From contig CALFCS010000103.1 in the NCBI GenBank assembly GCA_937950565.1, positions 1-57,186 on the forward strand: a stretch of 57,186 bases of DNA, written 5' to 3'. The translations under genes were made by a program, and so were the position numbers. The notes beneath the pieces were generated by a model that worked only from the letters and a program-made list of their open reading frames with translations, was not told where the DNA came from and did no database searches. Positions 35,735 to 45,600 of the stretch are shown here, in pieces; the first letter of the stretch is position 1; each line of letters begins with the position of its first letter. Origin of the DNA: an uncultured Lachnospiraceae bacterium (GTDB taxonomy: Bacteria; Bacillota; Clostridia; Lachnospirales; Lachnospiraceae).

Positions 35735-36796
35735 TCATCTCCCTGATTTTACTTTTGAATATACCATCGGCAGATATTTTCTTATCACATAAACAACTCT
35801 TCCCATAACCATGCAGAGCATAGGATTCTTCCACCTAAGCAGTACGAGCAGAAGCTGAAGTGCACGGCTGTCTCTTGCACGGGCCGCCGGAATCAGTTCC
35901 TGGAAAAGCTTCTGCCTGAATAAGCCTTTACACCATTGATAACGCTGTCTGCATCCCATACCGGAACGTCTGTCACAATTTCTTTCAAGCGCCGACAGAA
36001 TATATCTTCCATACAGGCTGCCCAGCACACGGCGCACCTGTATATTACACATTCCCCAGTACGTATACTGGTCATATAATAGTTCAATTCTTTTTTTGTG
36101 AAGCTCATAATATTCCGAAACGAATTTATTTGTCAGATTGCTCTCCATCCGCTTTGCATAGTGATACGGAGCAATTCCTAATACATTCAGTCTCTGAATG
36201 TCCATAAAATACTGCACATTAAACTGAATATCTTCAATCAGTTTTACATTTTCATACCGGAAGCCTCTCTCCCTTAAGTACTTCAGGTTGTATACTTTAT
36301 TCCAGGCATAGCCATAGAGCGTTGCCTGCTCCAGGCGGATGATATCCCGGCGTAATTCCTCCTGCTTCTCATACAGCTTTTCTTTCGGACAGAGTGTATG
36401 GGTATATTCCAGCTCACCTTTGTGCCCATAATACTCCTCTATCAATCCGAACAGTACGACTTCTGCAGGGTTCTTCTTAAGTGACGCATTTATCTTCTCA
36501 AGCAAATCACAGTCTACGTAATCATCCGGGTCCATAAACCAGATATATTCCCCTTTTGCTTCCTGTATCCCGGTATTGCGTGCTGCACTTAACCCCTGGT
36601 TCTTCTCATGCCGGACAATACGGATTCTTTCATCCTTCTGCGCTTCCTTCTTAGCAATCTCCACACTTCTGTCCTTGCCACAATCATCCACAATAATTAG
36701 TTCCCAGTCGCCAAATGTCTGTGCTTTGATACTTTCAATTGCTTTTTTAATATATTTTTCCACACCATACGTAGGCATGATAATGCTGAAATACAT
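35735..36796 (-). CDS. GT2 family glycosyltransferase
   Basis: A 353-residue GT-A enzyme opening FSIIMPTYGVEKYIKKAI. It has IIVDDCGKDRSVE, KNQGLSAARNTG and the metal motif FMDPDDYVDC. The C-terminal half includes KLIEDIQFNVQY, a helix motif common to capsular GT2 enzymes that use GlcNAc, GalNAc or galactose donors. A TGAGGT site precedes the ATG, four bases after the preceding GT4 gene. Substrates unknown. Confidence 0.9.
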   Translation of the reverse strand: MYFSIIMPTYGVEKYIKKAIESIKAQTFGDWELIIVDDCGKDRSVEIAKKEAQKDERIRIVRHEKNQGLSAARNTGIQEAKGEYIWFMDPDDYVDCDLLEKINASLKKNPAEVVLFGLIEEYYGHKGELEYTHTLCPKEKLYEKQEELRRDIIRLEQATLYGYAWNKVYNLKYLRERGFRYENVKLIEDIQFNVQYFMDIQRLNVLGIAPYHYAKRMESNLTNKFVSEYYELHKKRIELLYDQYTYWGMCNIQVRRVLGSLYGRYILSALERNCDRRSGMGCRQRYQWCKGLFRQKLFQELIPAARARDSRALQLLLVLLRWKNPMLCMVMGRVVYVIRKYLPMVYSKVKSGR

Positions 36797-36800
36797 TCTG

Positions 36801-38042
36801 TTACCTCACAAGCTGCGCAATCAGCCGTTCAATCTTCTTATAAGCCTGCGGCCTGTCAAACTGTTCCGTGGCTATCTTACGCGCATTTTCTCCCATCTTC
36901 CGGCGCTTTTCCTCATTGTCATACAAATCAATAATCGTATCTGCCAGCTCGTTGACATCCTCCGGCATAATATTCACACCGAATCCGTCCGCCTCAACCT
37001 TCGCTCTGAATTCCGGGCTCATACAAGTATTAATCATAGCTTTTCCTGCCGCAAGATAATCACCAATCTTCGTCACAATGCTCTGCGGCGCTTTCTTTAC
37101 AAAAGAATTCACCAATATATCAGACTTTTTCAGATAGGCCGCCATCTTGTCATATGGAGCATAACCTACAAATTCCACATTATAAATCTGACGTTCACTT
37201 GCCAGCGCTTCCAGTTCCCCTTTCAGCGGCCCTCCGCCCAGAATCTTGATTTTCACAGAAGAATATCCCCGGTTTGCAAGCTCCTCTCCTGCAAGTATCA
37301 TAGTACGGATATCATAACTTGTCCCAATCGTACCGGCATAAGATACCCAGAACTCTCCATCCCTTTTCGGAACGATGCTTGCATTATTTTTGGCTCCTTT
37401 ATCAAACACCTCTATCTCATTTCCCACATATACGGTAACCTTTGGCACCTTCCTTTTCTGGTTCTTAAACGGGCGGTCCCGGTATTCATCCGAGGTCCCT
37501 ACCACGCCAGACACTAGCGAATATACCTTCTCTGCATCTTTTTCAAGCGGCCGAAACAAAAGATCACTTACGACCGGCACATCCAGCACCATACGCATCG
37601 CCTCCGGCCACAGATCGTTGACATCTGCAACAAACGGAATCTTATGCTCTTTTGCATACTCTGCTGCCGCCCGCGCTACATCATTGGGCGGTATCTCTGC
37701 GTAGATCAAATCATAATCCTTCCCGTCATCCGGCTTTTTTTCCAGCATTTTACGCAGATTTTTCGCCGCCTTTCTATGGCTGATAATTCTCGCCGGATCG
37801 ATATTCTTCTTATATCCCGGCTCATAGATAAACCGCAGTCCAAAAGGATAGAGCTCGTTTTCGATGTCTTTCTGTATCTTTCCAAGATCTCTTTGCGCTT
37901 TCTCCCAATGTTGAAAGGTCGTCGTTATCAAATCTACCTGATATCCTGCCTTCGTCAGAAACTCTGCCAGATAGGAAAATCTTGTATATCCCTTTTCTCC
38001 CTTTAACTTAACCCCCATGGTTATAATCGCAATCTTCTTCAT
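36801..38042 (-). CDS. GT4 family glycosyltransferase (early transferase)
   Basis: A 413-residue GT-B enzyme starting IAIITMGVKLKGEKGYTRF, with VADVNDLWPEAMR in the N-terminal domain and WVSYAGTIGTSYDIRTMI and GAPYDKM-like sequence (VGYAPYDKM) in the donor domain. The usual C-terminal EX7E region is weaker than in the other GT4 proteins (KIGDYLAAGKAMINT). The gene overlaps the initiating sugar transferase gene by ATGA and is therefore the best candidate for adding the second sugar of the repeat unit. GGAGG precedes the ATG. Confidence 0.87.
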   Translation of the reverse strand: MKKIAIITMGVKLKGEKGYTRFSYLAEFLTKAGYQVDLITTTFQHWEKAQRDLGKIQKDIENELYPFGLRFIYEPGYKKNIDPARIISHRKAAKNLRKMLEKKPDDGKDYDLIYAEIPPNDVARAAAEYAKEHKIPFVADVNDLWPEAMRMVLDVPVVSDLLFRPLEKDAEKVYSLVSGVVGTSDEYRDRPFKNQKRKVPKVTVYVGNEIEVFDKGAKNNASIVPKRDGEFWVSYAGTIGTSYDIRTMILAGEELANRGYSSVKIKILGGGPLKGELEALASERQIYNVEFVGYAPYDKMAAYLKKSDILVNSFVKKAPQSIVTKIGDYLAAGKAMINTCMSPEFRAKVEADGFGVNIMPEDVNELADTIIDLYDNEEKRRKMGENARKIATEQFDRPQAYKKIERLIAQLVR

Positions 38043-38734
38043 CTCAGTACCTCCAGCACAGTCTTCATCATAATCTTCATATCCTCCCTCACACCGGCTT
38101 TTTTCAGATAAGCCAGATTATAACGCATCTTGCGGGGAAGAATATGCTCTACATAGGCTTTATCAATATGCTCGCCTTTTTCGGTATAACGGGCAAGCGC
38201 CTCATCCTCATCCTTAAACACAATACTTGCTTTTGATGTCACTCCCGCAGGCAGAAGTAAGGTCGCCCGCATCTCATCCGTATATTGTTCCACATACTTT
38301 TCCACTTCCGGTCTCGTCCCAACAAAGGACATATCTCCCAAAAGGATATTAAACACCTGTGGCAGCTCGTCCAGTCTGCATTTCCTGAGCCTTTTTCCAA
38401 TCCTGGTTATCCGCTCATCCGATTTCCCTGTTACAAGAGGACCTTTCTTATCTGCCCCCACAACCATCGTCCGGAACTTAAAGATTCGGAACTTTCTTCC
38501 ATAGGTTGTAATTCTCTCCTGACGAAAAAATACCGGCCCTTTATCTTCCGCTTTAATTGCCACCGCAATAAAAAGCATAACCGGAGATAATAAGACCGAT
38601 AACGTAAGGGAGAGAATTATGTCAAATATACGTTTTCTAAAAACGGCTGCCTTTTTATTTATCAGCAAATCATAATATGGCCTGACTGCATCTGTTCTCA
38701 TATTCTCCGGCAACTGCTCCCACACTTTTAACAT
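38039..38734 (-). CDS. Initiating phosphoglycosyltransferase (PglC-like bacterial sugar transferase)
   Basis: A 231-residue monotopic phosphoglycosyltransferase that moves a sugar-1-phosphate from a UDP-sugar to undecaprenyl phosphate and so starts the repeat unit. The single re-entrant hydrophobic segment is RIFDIILSLTLSVLLSPVM. The catalytic and substrate region includes FKFRTMV, RKCRLDELPQVFNILLGD and FVGTRPE. It is the short form, without the four extra membrane segments of WbaP. The start follows GGGGAGAG. The DegT aminotransferase gene precedes it, which fits a UDP-amino-sugar first residue, as in bacillosamine-type pathways. Confidence 0.93.
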   Translation of the reverse strand: MLKVWEQLPENMRTDAVRPYYDLLINKKAAVFRKRIFDIILSLTLSVLLSPVMLFIAVAIKAEDKGPVFFRQERITTYGRKFRIFKFRTMVVGADKKGPLVTGKSDERITRIGKRLRKCRLDELPQVFNILLGDMSFVGTRPEVEKYVEQYTDEMRATLLLPAGVTSKASIVFKDEDEALARYTEKGEHIDKAYVEHILPRKMRYNLAYLKKAGVREDMKIMMKTVLEVLR

Positions 38735-38754
38735 AACTCTCTCCCCATTTCGTT

Positions 38755-39957
38755 TTAACAATATTTTGAAAATAACCGGATTACATATTCCTGCTCTTCA
38801 TCCGTCAGACACGTATAAAGCGGCAGTGTAATCTCGTTTTCAAACTGTGCATATGCATTCGGGTAATCAGCGATATCAAATCCCATCTTCCGGTACGCAG
38901 TAAGAAGCGGCAACGGCTTATAATGAACATTTGTTACCACACCCTGCTCCGCGAGTGCTGCAATAATTGCATTACATTCTTTTCGTGACTTTCCGGGAAG
39001 CCTCGTCAGGTACAAATGCCCGTTCGAATGGTTCTCCCCCTCATGATGAGAGAACACTTCCAATGCCTTCCCCGCAAAAGCGGTATCATACCTGTGTATC
39101 AACTCCTGTCTTCGCTCCAGAATCCTATCGTAACGCTTCAACTGTGCCAGACCCAGCGCAGCCTGAATATCTGTCATATTGCATTTATAAAGCGGCGCCA
39201 TGACATCATATTCCCATGCTCCGGCCTGCATCTTTTCCAGCGCAGCCTTAGACTGCCCGTGAAGCGAGTAAAGCATATATTCCTCATACAGCTTTTCATC
39301 ACTGCCTACCGCGCGGACCTTTTCGGACCAGGTAACAGCGCCGCCCTCCGCTGTCGTAAGATTCTTTACGGCATGAAAAGAAAAACAAGTAAAATCTGCA
39401 ATCTGCCCGCACATTTTATCTCCCTTAAATGCCCCGAATGCATGGGCGCTGTCTGCCATGACCATAATACGTCCAAGCGCAGCCTGCCGCTCATTCCCAG
39501 GCTTAAATAGTGGTTTCTTTTCTTCCACAATCTCATAAATCCTGTCATAATAAGAATATATTTTGCCCGCCAGATCCACACAGATAATTGCCTTTGTCTT
39601 TTCTGTAATTGCCTTTTCTACCTGTTCGGGATCCATCTCGAAGCTGCCCGGTATCGTATCTACCAGAACCGGATCCGCTCCCACATGACAAATAATACTG
39701 CTGGTCGCCGTATAAGTGTATGCTGTTGTAATCACTTCATCTCCCGGACCGATTCCCATAAGCCTAAGTGTCATTTCCATACAGGCAGTCGCCGATGCAA
39801 GACATGCTGCTCTTGCTGTGTGACATCTGCGCGCCACCTGCTGTTCAAATTCTTTTGTTTTTGGTCCTGTTGTTATCCATCCACTTCGGAGTACTTCCGT
39901 AACTGCCTGTATCTCTTCTTCTGTAATATCCGGTGGCGAAAACTTAATCTGTATCAT
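38755..39957 (-). CDS. DegT/DnrJ/EryC1/StrS aminotransferase (second)
   Basis: A 400-residue PLP-dependent transaminase of nucleotide sugars. It starts IKFSPPDITEEEI, has the phosphate-binding ASATACMEM, the cofactor aspartate in ADSAHAFGA and the Schiff-base lysine 198 in SFHAVKNLTTAEGG. Relative to the DegT protein at 12.7 kb it carries an extra stretch of about 30 residues (about 132-164) before the aspartate. Its substrate is probably a UDP-4-keto-6-deoxy sugar, but the required 4,6-dehydratase is not in the window. The start follows GGGAGAG; the longer frame would overlap the LCP gene. It lies second in the operon, before the initiating transferase. Confidence 0.88.
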   Translation of the reverse strand: MIQIKFSPPDITEEEIQAVTEVLRSGWITTGPKTKEFEQQVARRCHTARAACLASATACMEMTLRLMGIGPGDEVITTAYTYTATSSIICHVGADPVLVDTIPGSFEMDPEQVEKAITEKTKAIICVDLAGKIYSYYDRIYEIVEEKKPLFKPGNERQAALGRIMVMADSAHAFGAFKGDKMCGQIADFTCFSFHAVKNLTTAEGGAVTWSEKVRAVGSDEKLYEEYMLYSLHGQSKAALEKMQAGAWEYDVMAPLYKCNMTDIQAALGLAQLKRYDRILERRQELIHRYDTAFAGKALEVFSHHEGENHSNGHLYLTRLPGKSRKECNAIIAALAEQGVVTNVHYKPLPLLTAYRKMGFDIADYPNAYAQFENEITLPLYTCLTDEEQEYVIRLFSKYC

Positions 39958-40012
39958 TTTTACTCTCCCTGTGTAATCTGTCTTGAACCGTGTCTGCCTT
40001 ATTACTGTCTTA

Positions 40013-41611
40013 TTACTGCGCAACCACTGCATCCTGCAGGATCTCCCCATTTTCCACAGCTTTGATCGCAGCCTTAATTGCATCCACAGATTCCTGGTTC
40101 GGCTGTGTTACATACAGAGGTTTGCCGGAATAGGAATAACAATACTGTGAATCCCCAGTTCCCTCTGCCGCCATAGACTTAATATTCCATGCTCCTCCTT
40201 CAGAAAGCTGATTCTTAATCAGCTCCTGTACCTGCTGTTCCGTCATATTCGTCTCAACATTGCCACTGACACTGCTGATAATTCCATTTGCGCCGGTAAG
40301 AATTGCAGGCGATATGATTTTCTTTATCATCGCCGTAATGACAGCCTGCTGGTTCTTTCCTCTCTGGTTATCACCGCCAGGTATATTCTGACGCTCTCTG
40401 GAGAAAGCAAGCGCCTGTTTGCCGTTAAAGTGGTTCACACCCTTTACAACATCCATCACCTGGCCGGAATCACTGCTTGTAGTAAACGCAAGCTCAGATT
40501 CCACATCCACACCGCCCAGCGCGTCTACAATCTGTATCATAGATGTAAAATTGACTCTCGTATAAAAATCAATCTCTGTATCATAAAGCTGTCCAAGCGT
40601 CGCCATAGACGCGTCTACTCCATAGACACCTGCATGTGTCAGTTTATCCTTCTGTCCCCCGCTGATTCCCGGAATTTCCACATAGTAATCACGAGGAGTT
40701 GTTACTAAAAGTACCTGATGCGTCTTCGGATTGACGACTGCGATGATATTCACATCACTCCGGCTGTTCGTCTCAATCGCACCATACACATCAATACCAC
40801 TGATATATACGCTGAAGGTCTCATCTTCTACAGAAACTTTTGCCGTTTTGCTTTCCACATCACTCTTAATCCCGTACGTGTAGATAATCTTTGTATTCTC
40901 ACTATATCCTTCGAACGCCTCCTCAAGAATTCCCGTATAGCCTTCATTGTAGATAATCGCTTCTACTTCTCCATTATGAAGCGCTTCCGCCTGTTCCGCA
41001 AGGCTTTGATACTCTTTTACCTTTACCTCACAGCCCAGCTCCTTATTGATTGCATCCACAGTTTTCTGCACCTGGTCGCCCTTCATCTTAAGTTGTATGC
41101 CAAACGTATAATCTTTTGCATCCGCGAGCTTTTCCGCCGGATCATCCGCCATGACTGCCACAACCATATTATCCAGCTTATACTCACTTCCCGTAATCTC
41201 AGACATCGCACTGTCTGCCCGGAGCAAAAAGTAAGACAGGATAATAAAAATCACTGACAGGAAGAAACTCATAATTTTTCCTGCGATAGCATTCTTTCTG
41301 GAAACAAACTGACTGACTGCCGTAACAATCAGAAAAGCAGCTAAGACAATTCCTATCGCCAACAGATATTTGTCTGGCAGGATTCCCAGCATAAACAATG
41401 CCGCCATAAGTACAACACTCGCTGCCGCCTGTATTCCAACAAGCACAAATCCTACTCTCCGGCTAATATGATTCGTTCTTCTGCTCTTCGCTCTTCCACT
41501 CTTCGTTCTTCCACTTCTATTATGATGCTGCTGTTCGCGCTCAAGTCTTTTCTTTTTTCTCTTTTGAACCCGTCGGTAATTCTTTTTCCTCTGCCGTTCA
41601 CTCTGAGTCAT
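40013..41611 (-). CDS. LytR-CpsA-Psr (LCP) family glycopolymer-peptidoglycan ligase
   Basis: A 532-residue membrane enzyme that moves undecaprenyl-linked glycopolymer onto peptidoglycan. A very basic cytoplasmic tail (about residues 1-52) is followed by three hydrophobic segments. An outer region holds a small alpha/beta domain (about 130-240), then the LCP domain from about residue 260 with VVNPKTHQVLLVTTPRDYYV, VDALGGVDVE and FSRERQNIPGGDNQRG. The LCP aspartate and arginines that contact the pyrophosphate are present. The gene is the first of the polysaccharide operon, behind a strong predicted promoter. The start is the ATG nine bases after AAGGAG. Confidence 0.93.
   Translation of the reverse strand: MTQSERQRKKNYRRVQKRKKKRLEREQQHHNRSGRTKSGRAKSRRTNHISRRVGFVLVGIQAAASVVLMAALFMLGILPDKYLLAIGIVLAAFLIVTAVSQFVSRKNAIAGKIMSFFLSVIFIILSYFLLRADSAMSEITGSEYKLDNMVVAVMADDPAEKLADAKDYTFGIQLKMKGDQVQKTVDAINKELGCEVKVKEYQSLAEQAEALHNGEVEAIIYNEGYTGILEEAFEGYSENTKIIYTYGIKSDVESKTAKVSVEDETFSVYISGIDVYGAIETNSRSDVNIIAVVNPKTHQVLLVTTPRDYYVEIPGISGGQKDKLTHAGVYGVDASMATLGQLYDTEIDFYTRVNFTSMIQIVDALGGVDVESELAFTTSSDSGQVMDVVKGVNHFNGKQALAFSRERQNIPGGDNQRGKNQQAVITAMIKKIISPAILTGANGIISSVSGNVETNMTEQQVQELIKNQLSEGGAWNIKSMAAEGTGDSQYCYSYSGKPLYVTQPNQESVDAIKAAIKAVENGEILQDAVVAQ
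41474..41518 (-). repeat. Three tandem 15-base repeats inside the LCP gene
   Basis: Three imperfect 15-base units in frame encode the pentapeptides RSGRT, KSGRA and KSRRT in the basic cytoplasmic tail of the LCP protein. The units differ at a few positions but keep the reading frame, so expansion or loss would only change tail length and charge. Confidence 0.85.
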
Positions 41612-41647
41612 ATAACCAAACTCCTTCTTCCATTTCATAATTCATAC

Positions 41648-41676
41648 ATTCTAGCACACTCCCTGTGGTTTTTCAA
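41648..41676 (-). promoter_or_regulatory. Predicted promoter of the polysaccharide operon
   Basis: On the minus strand TTGAAA (41671-41676) and TAGAAT (41648-41653) are exactly 17 bases apart, and the -10 box is preceded by TGC, an extended -10. Transcription would begin near 41641, about 30 bases before the LCP start codon. It is the only strong promoter found ahead of the locus. Confidence 0.78.
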
Positions 41677-41679
41677 CGA

Positions 41680-41709
41680 TTCTCCGCAAATAACTGTTTT
41701 CTCCGCAAA
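41680..41709 (-). promoter_or_regulatory. Direct repeat TTTGCGGAGAA x2, candidate activator site
   Basis: Two perfect copies of TTTGCGGAGAA lie at 41699-41709 and 41680-41690 on the minus strand, 19 bases from start to start. The nearer copy ends three bases before the -35 box of the operon promoter. Tandem 10-11 base half-sites just upstream of -35 are typical of response-regulator binding, but the binding protein is unknown. Confidence 0.6.
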
Positions 41710-41721
41710 AACCGCTATAAA

Positions 41722-42585
41722 TCATACAGTCTGATGTCGTGTATAAAGGAACATACTTACTGCCATAATACCAATCACCAGATACCCGATCCAGCTAAAT
41801 ACATCCGGTATCTGTCCAAATACAACAAAGCCAAGCACTGCCGAAAACAGAATCTGCGAGTAATCATATACCGATATTTCCCTTGCAGGGGCATGGCTGT
41901 ATGCAGCCGTAATAGAAAACTGCCCTCCCGCCGCTGCAAGACCTGCAAGGAGCAGAATTCCTATCTGTCCCATACTCATAGGATAATAATCAAAAATCAG
42001 CCATGGCAGCGTAACCGCACAAGAAAAAGAAGAAAAGAAGAAAACAATAAACGGACCCTTCTCTCCCCGCATCCCCAGTTTTCTCACCATTGTATATGCC
42101 GCACCCGCGGCGATTCCCCCTGACAGTCCTATGACAGACGGTATCAGGTTCATATTGGCAAATGTCGGCTTCACCACAAACATGCTTCCGGCAAAGGCCC
42201 CTGCTACAATAAGCGCCTGTAGAAACGTTACCTTTTCTTTTAAAATTAAGTAACTGAAAAACACTGCAAAAAACGGTGACATTTTATTTAACATCGAAGC
42301 ATCTGCCAGTACCAGATGGTCAACCGCATAGAAATTACACAAAATCCCAATCGTTCCGAAAATGGAACGAAGCAGCAGATATTTCAAGTTCTCTTTTCTG
42401 CACCGGAACTCTGTTTTACCTTTTACTAAAATCACACACGCAAAAACTGCCGCAACAAGATTGCGGAAAAAACTCTTCTGAATAGAAGGAATCTCTCCCG
42501 CCATGCGGACAAACAGATTCATGAGCGCAAAACAAAACGCTGATATTATAATATAAAGGATTCCCTTATATTTTTTATTTATCAT
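41722..42585 (-). CDS. EamA/DMT family transporter
   Basis: A 287-residue membrane protein with ten hydrophobic segments in two EamA repeats (the second begins near residue 150). It starts INKKYKGILYIIISAFCFALMN, and FVRMAGEIPSIQKSFFRN matches the family loop. Members export or import amino acids, sugars or nucleotide derivatives; the substrate here is unknown. The start follows AAGGAG by nine bases. It lies 16 bases after polC and ends just upstream of the polysaccharide operon promoter, with no clear terminator between them. Confidence 0.88.
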   Translation of the reverse strand: MINKKYKGILYIIISAFCFALMNLFVRMAGEIPSIQKSFFRNLVAAVFACVILVKGKTEFRCRKENLKYLLLRSIFGTIGILCNFYAVDHLVLADASMLNKMSPFFAVFFSYLILKEKVTFLQALIVAGAFAGSMFVVKPTFANMNLIPSVIGLSGGIAAGAAYTMVRKLGMRGEKGPFIVFFFSSFSCAVTLPWLIFDYYPMSMGQIGILLLAGLAAAGGQFSITAAYSHAPAREISVYDYSQILFSAVLGFVVFGQIPDVFSWIGYLVIGIMAVSMFLYTRHQTV

Positions 42586-42601
42586 CCAAAGACACTCCTT
42601 T

Positions 42602-45600
42602 TTACAAATCAAATAAGGACAACTGGTTGGACTGTGGAAGATTTCCCAGAAGCCCCAGGTTCGTCATATAGTCGATCACGGTCTGGCTGGCCTTTGTCCG
42701 CTGTCTGAAATCATCCCTTGAAAGATACGGGCCGTCTTTTGACGCATCCTCCACTGCCTGTGCAGCTTTTTCTCCCATCCCGTCAATACTGGAAAACGGC
42801 GGCATCAGCTTTCCGTCTATAATCCGGAACTTCGTTGCCTTAGCCTTGTAGATATCAATAGGAAGAAACTCAAATCCCCTCGCATACATTTCCTGCACGA
42901 TACGCATGTCCTTCATCGTATCCTGCTCTTTCTTACTAAGTGAATCAGAACGTCTGTTATAATCATCCATATAACGCTGTAACGCTTCTTTCCCCTGACA
43001 CATGATCTCATAAGAAAATGCATCCGCACGAATCCCAAAATATGACGCATAATAGGCAAGCGGATAATGAATCTTACAGTACGCAATCCGGTATGCCATC
43101 ATAACATAAGCCGCCGCATGGGCTTTCGGGAACATATATTTAATCTTCTCACAGGACCAGATATACCAATCCGGTATCCCATGTTCCTCCATATCTTTCT
43201 TGAACTGCGGCCACTCCTTGCATTTTCCCTTTGCTACCGTCCCTTTTCGGACACGCTCCATAATCGTAAAGGACTCTTCACTGTCCATTCCTTTATTAAT
43301 CAAATATGTCATAATATCGTCTCGTGTACAAATAGCTGTGGAAATGGTCGCTTTCCCACTCTTGATCAATTCCTGGGCATTATTCAGCCATACATCTGTC
43401 CCATGGGACAAGCCGGAAATCCGTATCAAATCAGAAAGGGTCTGAGGCTTTGTATCCACGACCATCTGAATTACAAAATCCGTACCAAATTCCGGAATAC
43501 CAAGACATCCTACCGGACATCCGCTAATATCATCCGGTGTGATTCCAAGCGCCGATGTATCATGAAACAGTGACATCACATCTTTATCGTCCAGCGGAAT
43601 CGTCGTCGCAACAAACGGGTGGTCAGTCTCATTATATTCATTTTCCATATCCGGAGAACTGATATATGCCTCCAGCGATTTGATCATCGTCGGGTCATCG
43701 TGCCCCAGTATATCGAGCTTTAACAGATTATGGTCAATGGAATGATAATCAAAATGCGTCGTGATAATATCCGTGTTCATATCATTTGCCGGATGCTGCA
43801 CCGGAGTGAAGGAATTAATATTCTCTCCATGAGGAAGTACAATAATACCGCCCGGATGCTGTCCGGTACTCCGCCGGATTCCGGTACACCCCTGTACGAT
43901 TCTGTCAATTTCACACTTTCGCTTCCGCTGTCCCCTCTCCTCGTAATAATTTTTCACATATCCATATGCTGTCTTATCTGCAAGCGTCGCAATGGTTCCG
44001 GCACGGAAGGTCTGTCCCTCTCCAAAGATAACCTCCGTATATTTGTGCGCATGGCTCTGATAATCTCCGGAAAAATTCAAGTCAATATCCGGCTCTTTAT
44101 TCCCTTTAAACCCAAGAAAGGTCTCAAACGGAATATCAAATCCGTCTTTTGCCAGAGGTTCTCCACACACCGGACATAATTTATCCGGCATATCCCAGCC
44201 ACAGCCGCCGGCAAATGCCCGGACTTCTTCTGATTCAAAATCACTGTAATGACATTTTTTACAATAATAATGCGGACTCAAAGGATTTACTTCCGTAATT
44301 CCCGCCATTGTCGCAACAAAAGAAGAGCCGACTGAGCCACGGGAGCCGACCAGATACCCGTCCTCATTGGACTTCCACACAAGCTTCTGCGCAATAATAT
44401 ACATAACTGCAAATCCATTTGAAATAATCGAGTGCAGCTCTCTTTCCAGACGCTCCGTTACAATCTCCGGCAGATTTTCCCCATACATTTCATGTGCCTT
44501 CTTATAGCAGATATCCTTAAGCGTCTTATCGGAATCCGGGATTACAGGCGGACATTTATCCGGACGCACCGGGGAAATTTTCTCAATCATATCCGCGATT
44601 TTATTCGGAGTATCAATCACGACCTCCCGTGCTTTCGCAGAGCCAAGATATTCAAACTCCGCAAGCATCTCATCTGTCGTATGAAGATAAAGCGGAGCCT
44701 GATTATCCGCATCTGTAAATCCTTTCCCCGTCATAATAATCCGGCGGTATACTTCATCCTCCGGGTCCAGAAAATGAACGTCACAGGTTGCCGCCACAGG
44801 TTTGTTAAACCGTTCTCCCAGACTTATAATCTTACGGTTTATCTCTTTTAAATCTTCCTCATTTTTTACCTTTGTAATCCTGTCACTTTCAATCATAAAC
44901 CGGTTATTTCCAAGCGGCTGTATCTCCAGATAGTCGTAATAGTTTACAATTTTGGCAATACGCTCCTCGGATTTATCATTTAAAATCGCCTGATACAGTT
45001 CTCCTGCCTCACAGGCGCTGCCCACAAGCAGTCCTTCCCTGTGTTTCGACAGCTCACTTTTCGGAATTCTCGGGCGTCTCGCATAATAAGTAAGATGGGA
45101 TTTGGAAATAAGTGTATAAAGATTCACCCTTCCTATATCATTTTTCGCCAGTATAATTACATGATAGGTCGGAAGCTTTTTCACCGCATCCGCATTATGT
45201 GCGCCAAACTGGTTCAGCTTATCCAGCGTATGAATATCCATATCCTCCAGCATCTTAATAAATTTTACAAAAATTTCTGCTGTCACCCTGGCGTCATCTA
45301 CTGCCCGGTGATGATGTTCCTGGGAAACGTTCAGAGCTTTCGCCACTACATTTAACTTAAATTTAGAAAGAGTAGGAAGAAGTACCCGCGCAAGTCCTAC
45401 CGTATCCACGGATGTAAAATCCGGCACGATATCCTGATATCTGCAGTTCTGCTCGATAAATCCCACATCAAAGCCTGCATTATGCGCCACAAGGACCGCA
45501 TCACCCACAAACTCCAGAAATTCCGGCAGTATCGTCTCAATATCCGGCGCATCCATCACCATCTGGTCCGTAATACTGGTAAGCTGTGTAATCTGAAATG

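Noticed and set aside
36576..37517. A 313-codon open frame on the plus strand.
   Set aside because: It lies wholly antisense to two clear glycosyltransferase genes, has no family motif and no ribosome binding site, and its composition is that of a reverse-frame shadow.
41474..41709. Repeats near the LCP gene as a small CRISPR-like array.
   Set aside because: The units are 11 and 15 bases, one set is coding and the other is a two-copy promoter repeat; no unique spacers of regular length occur.
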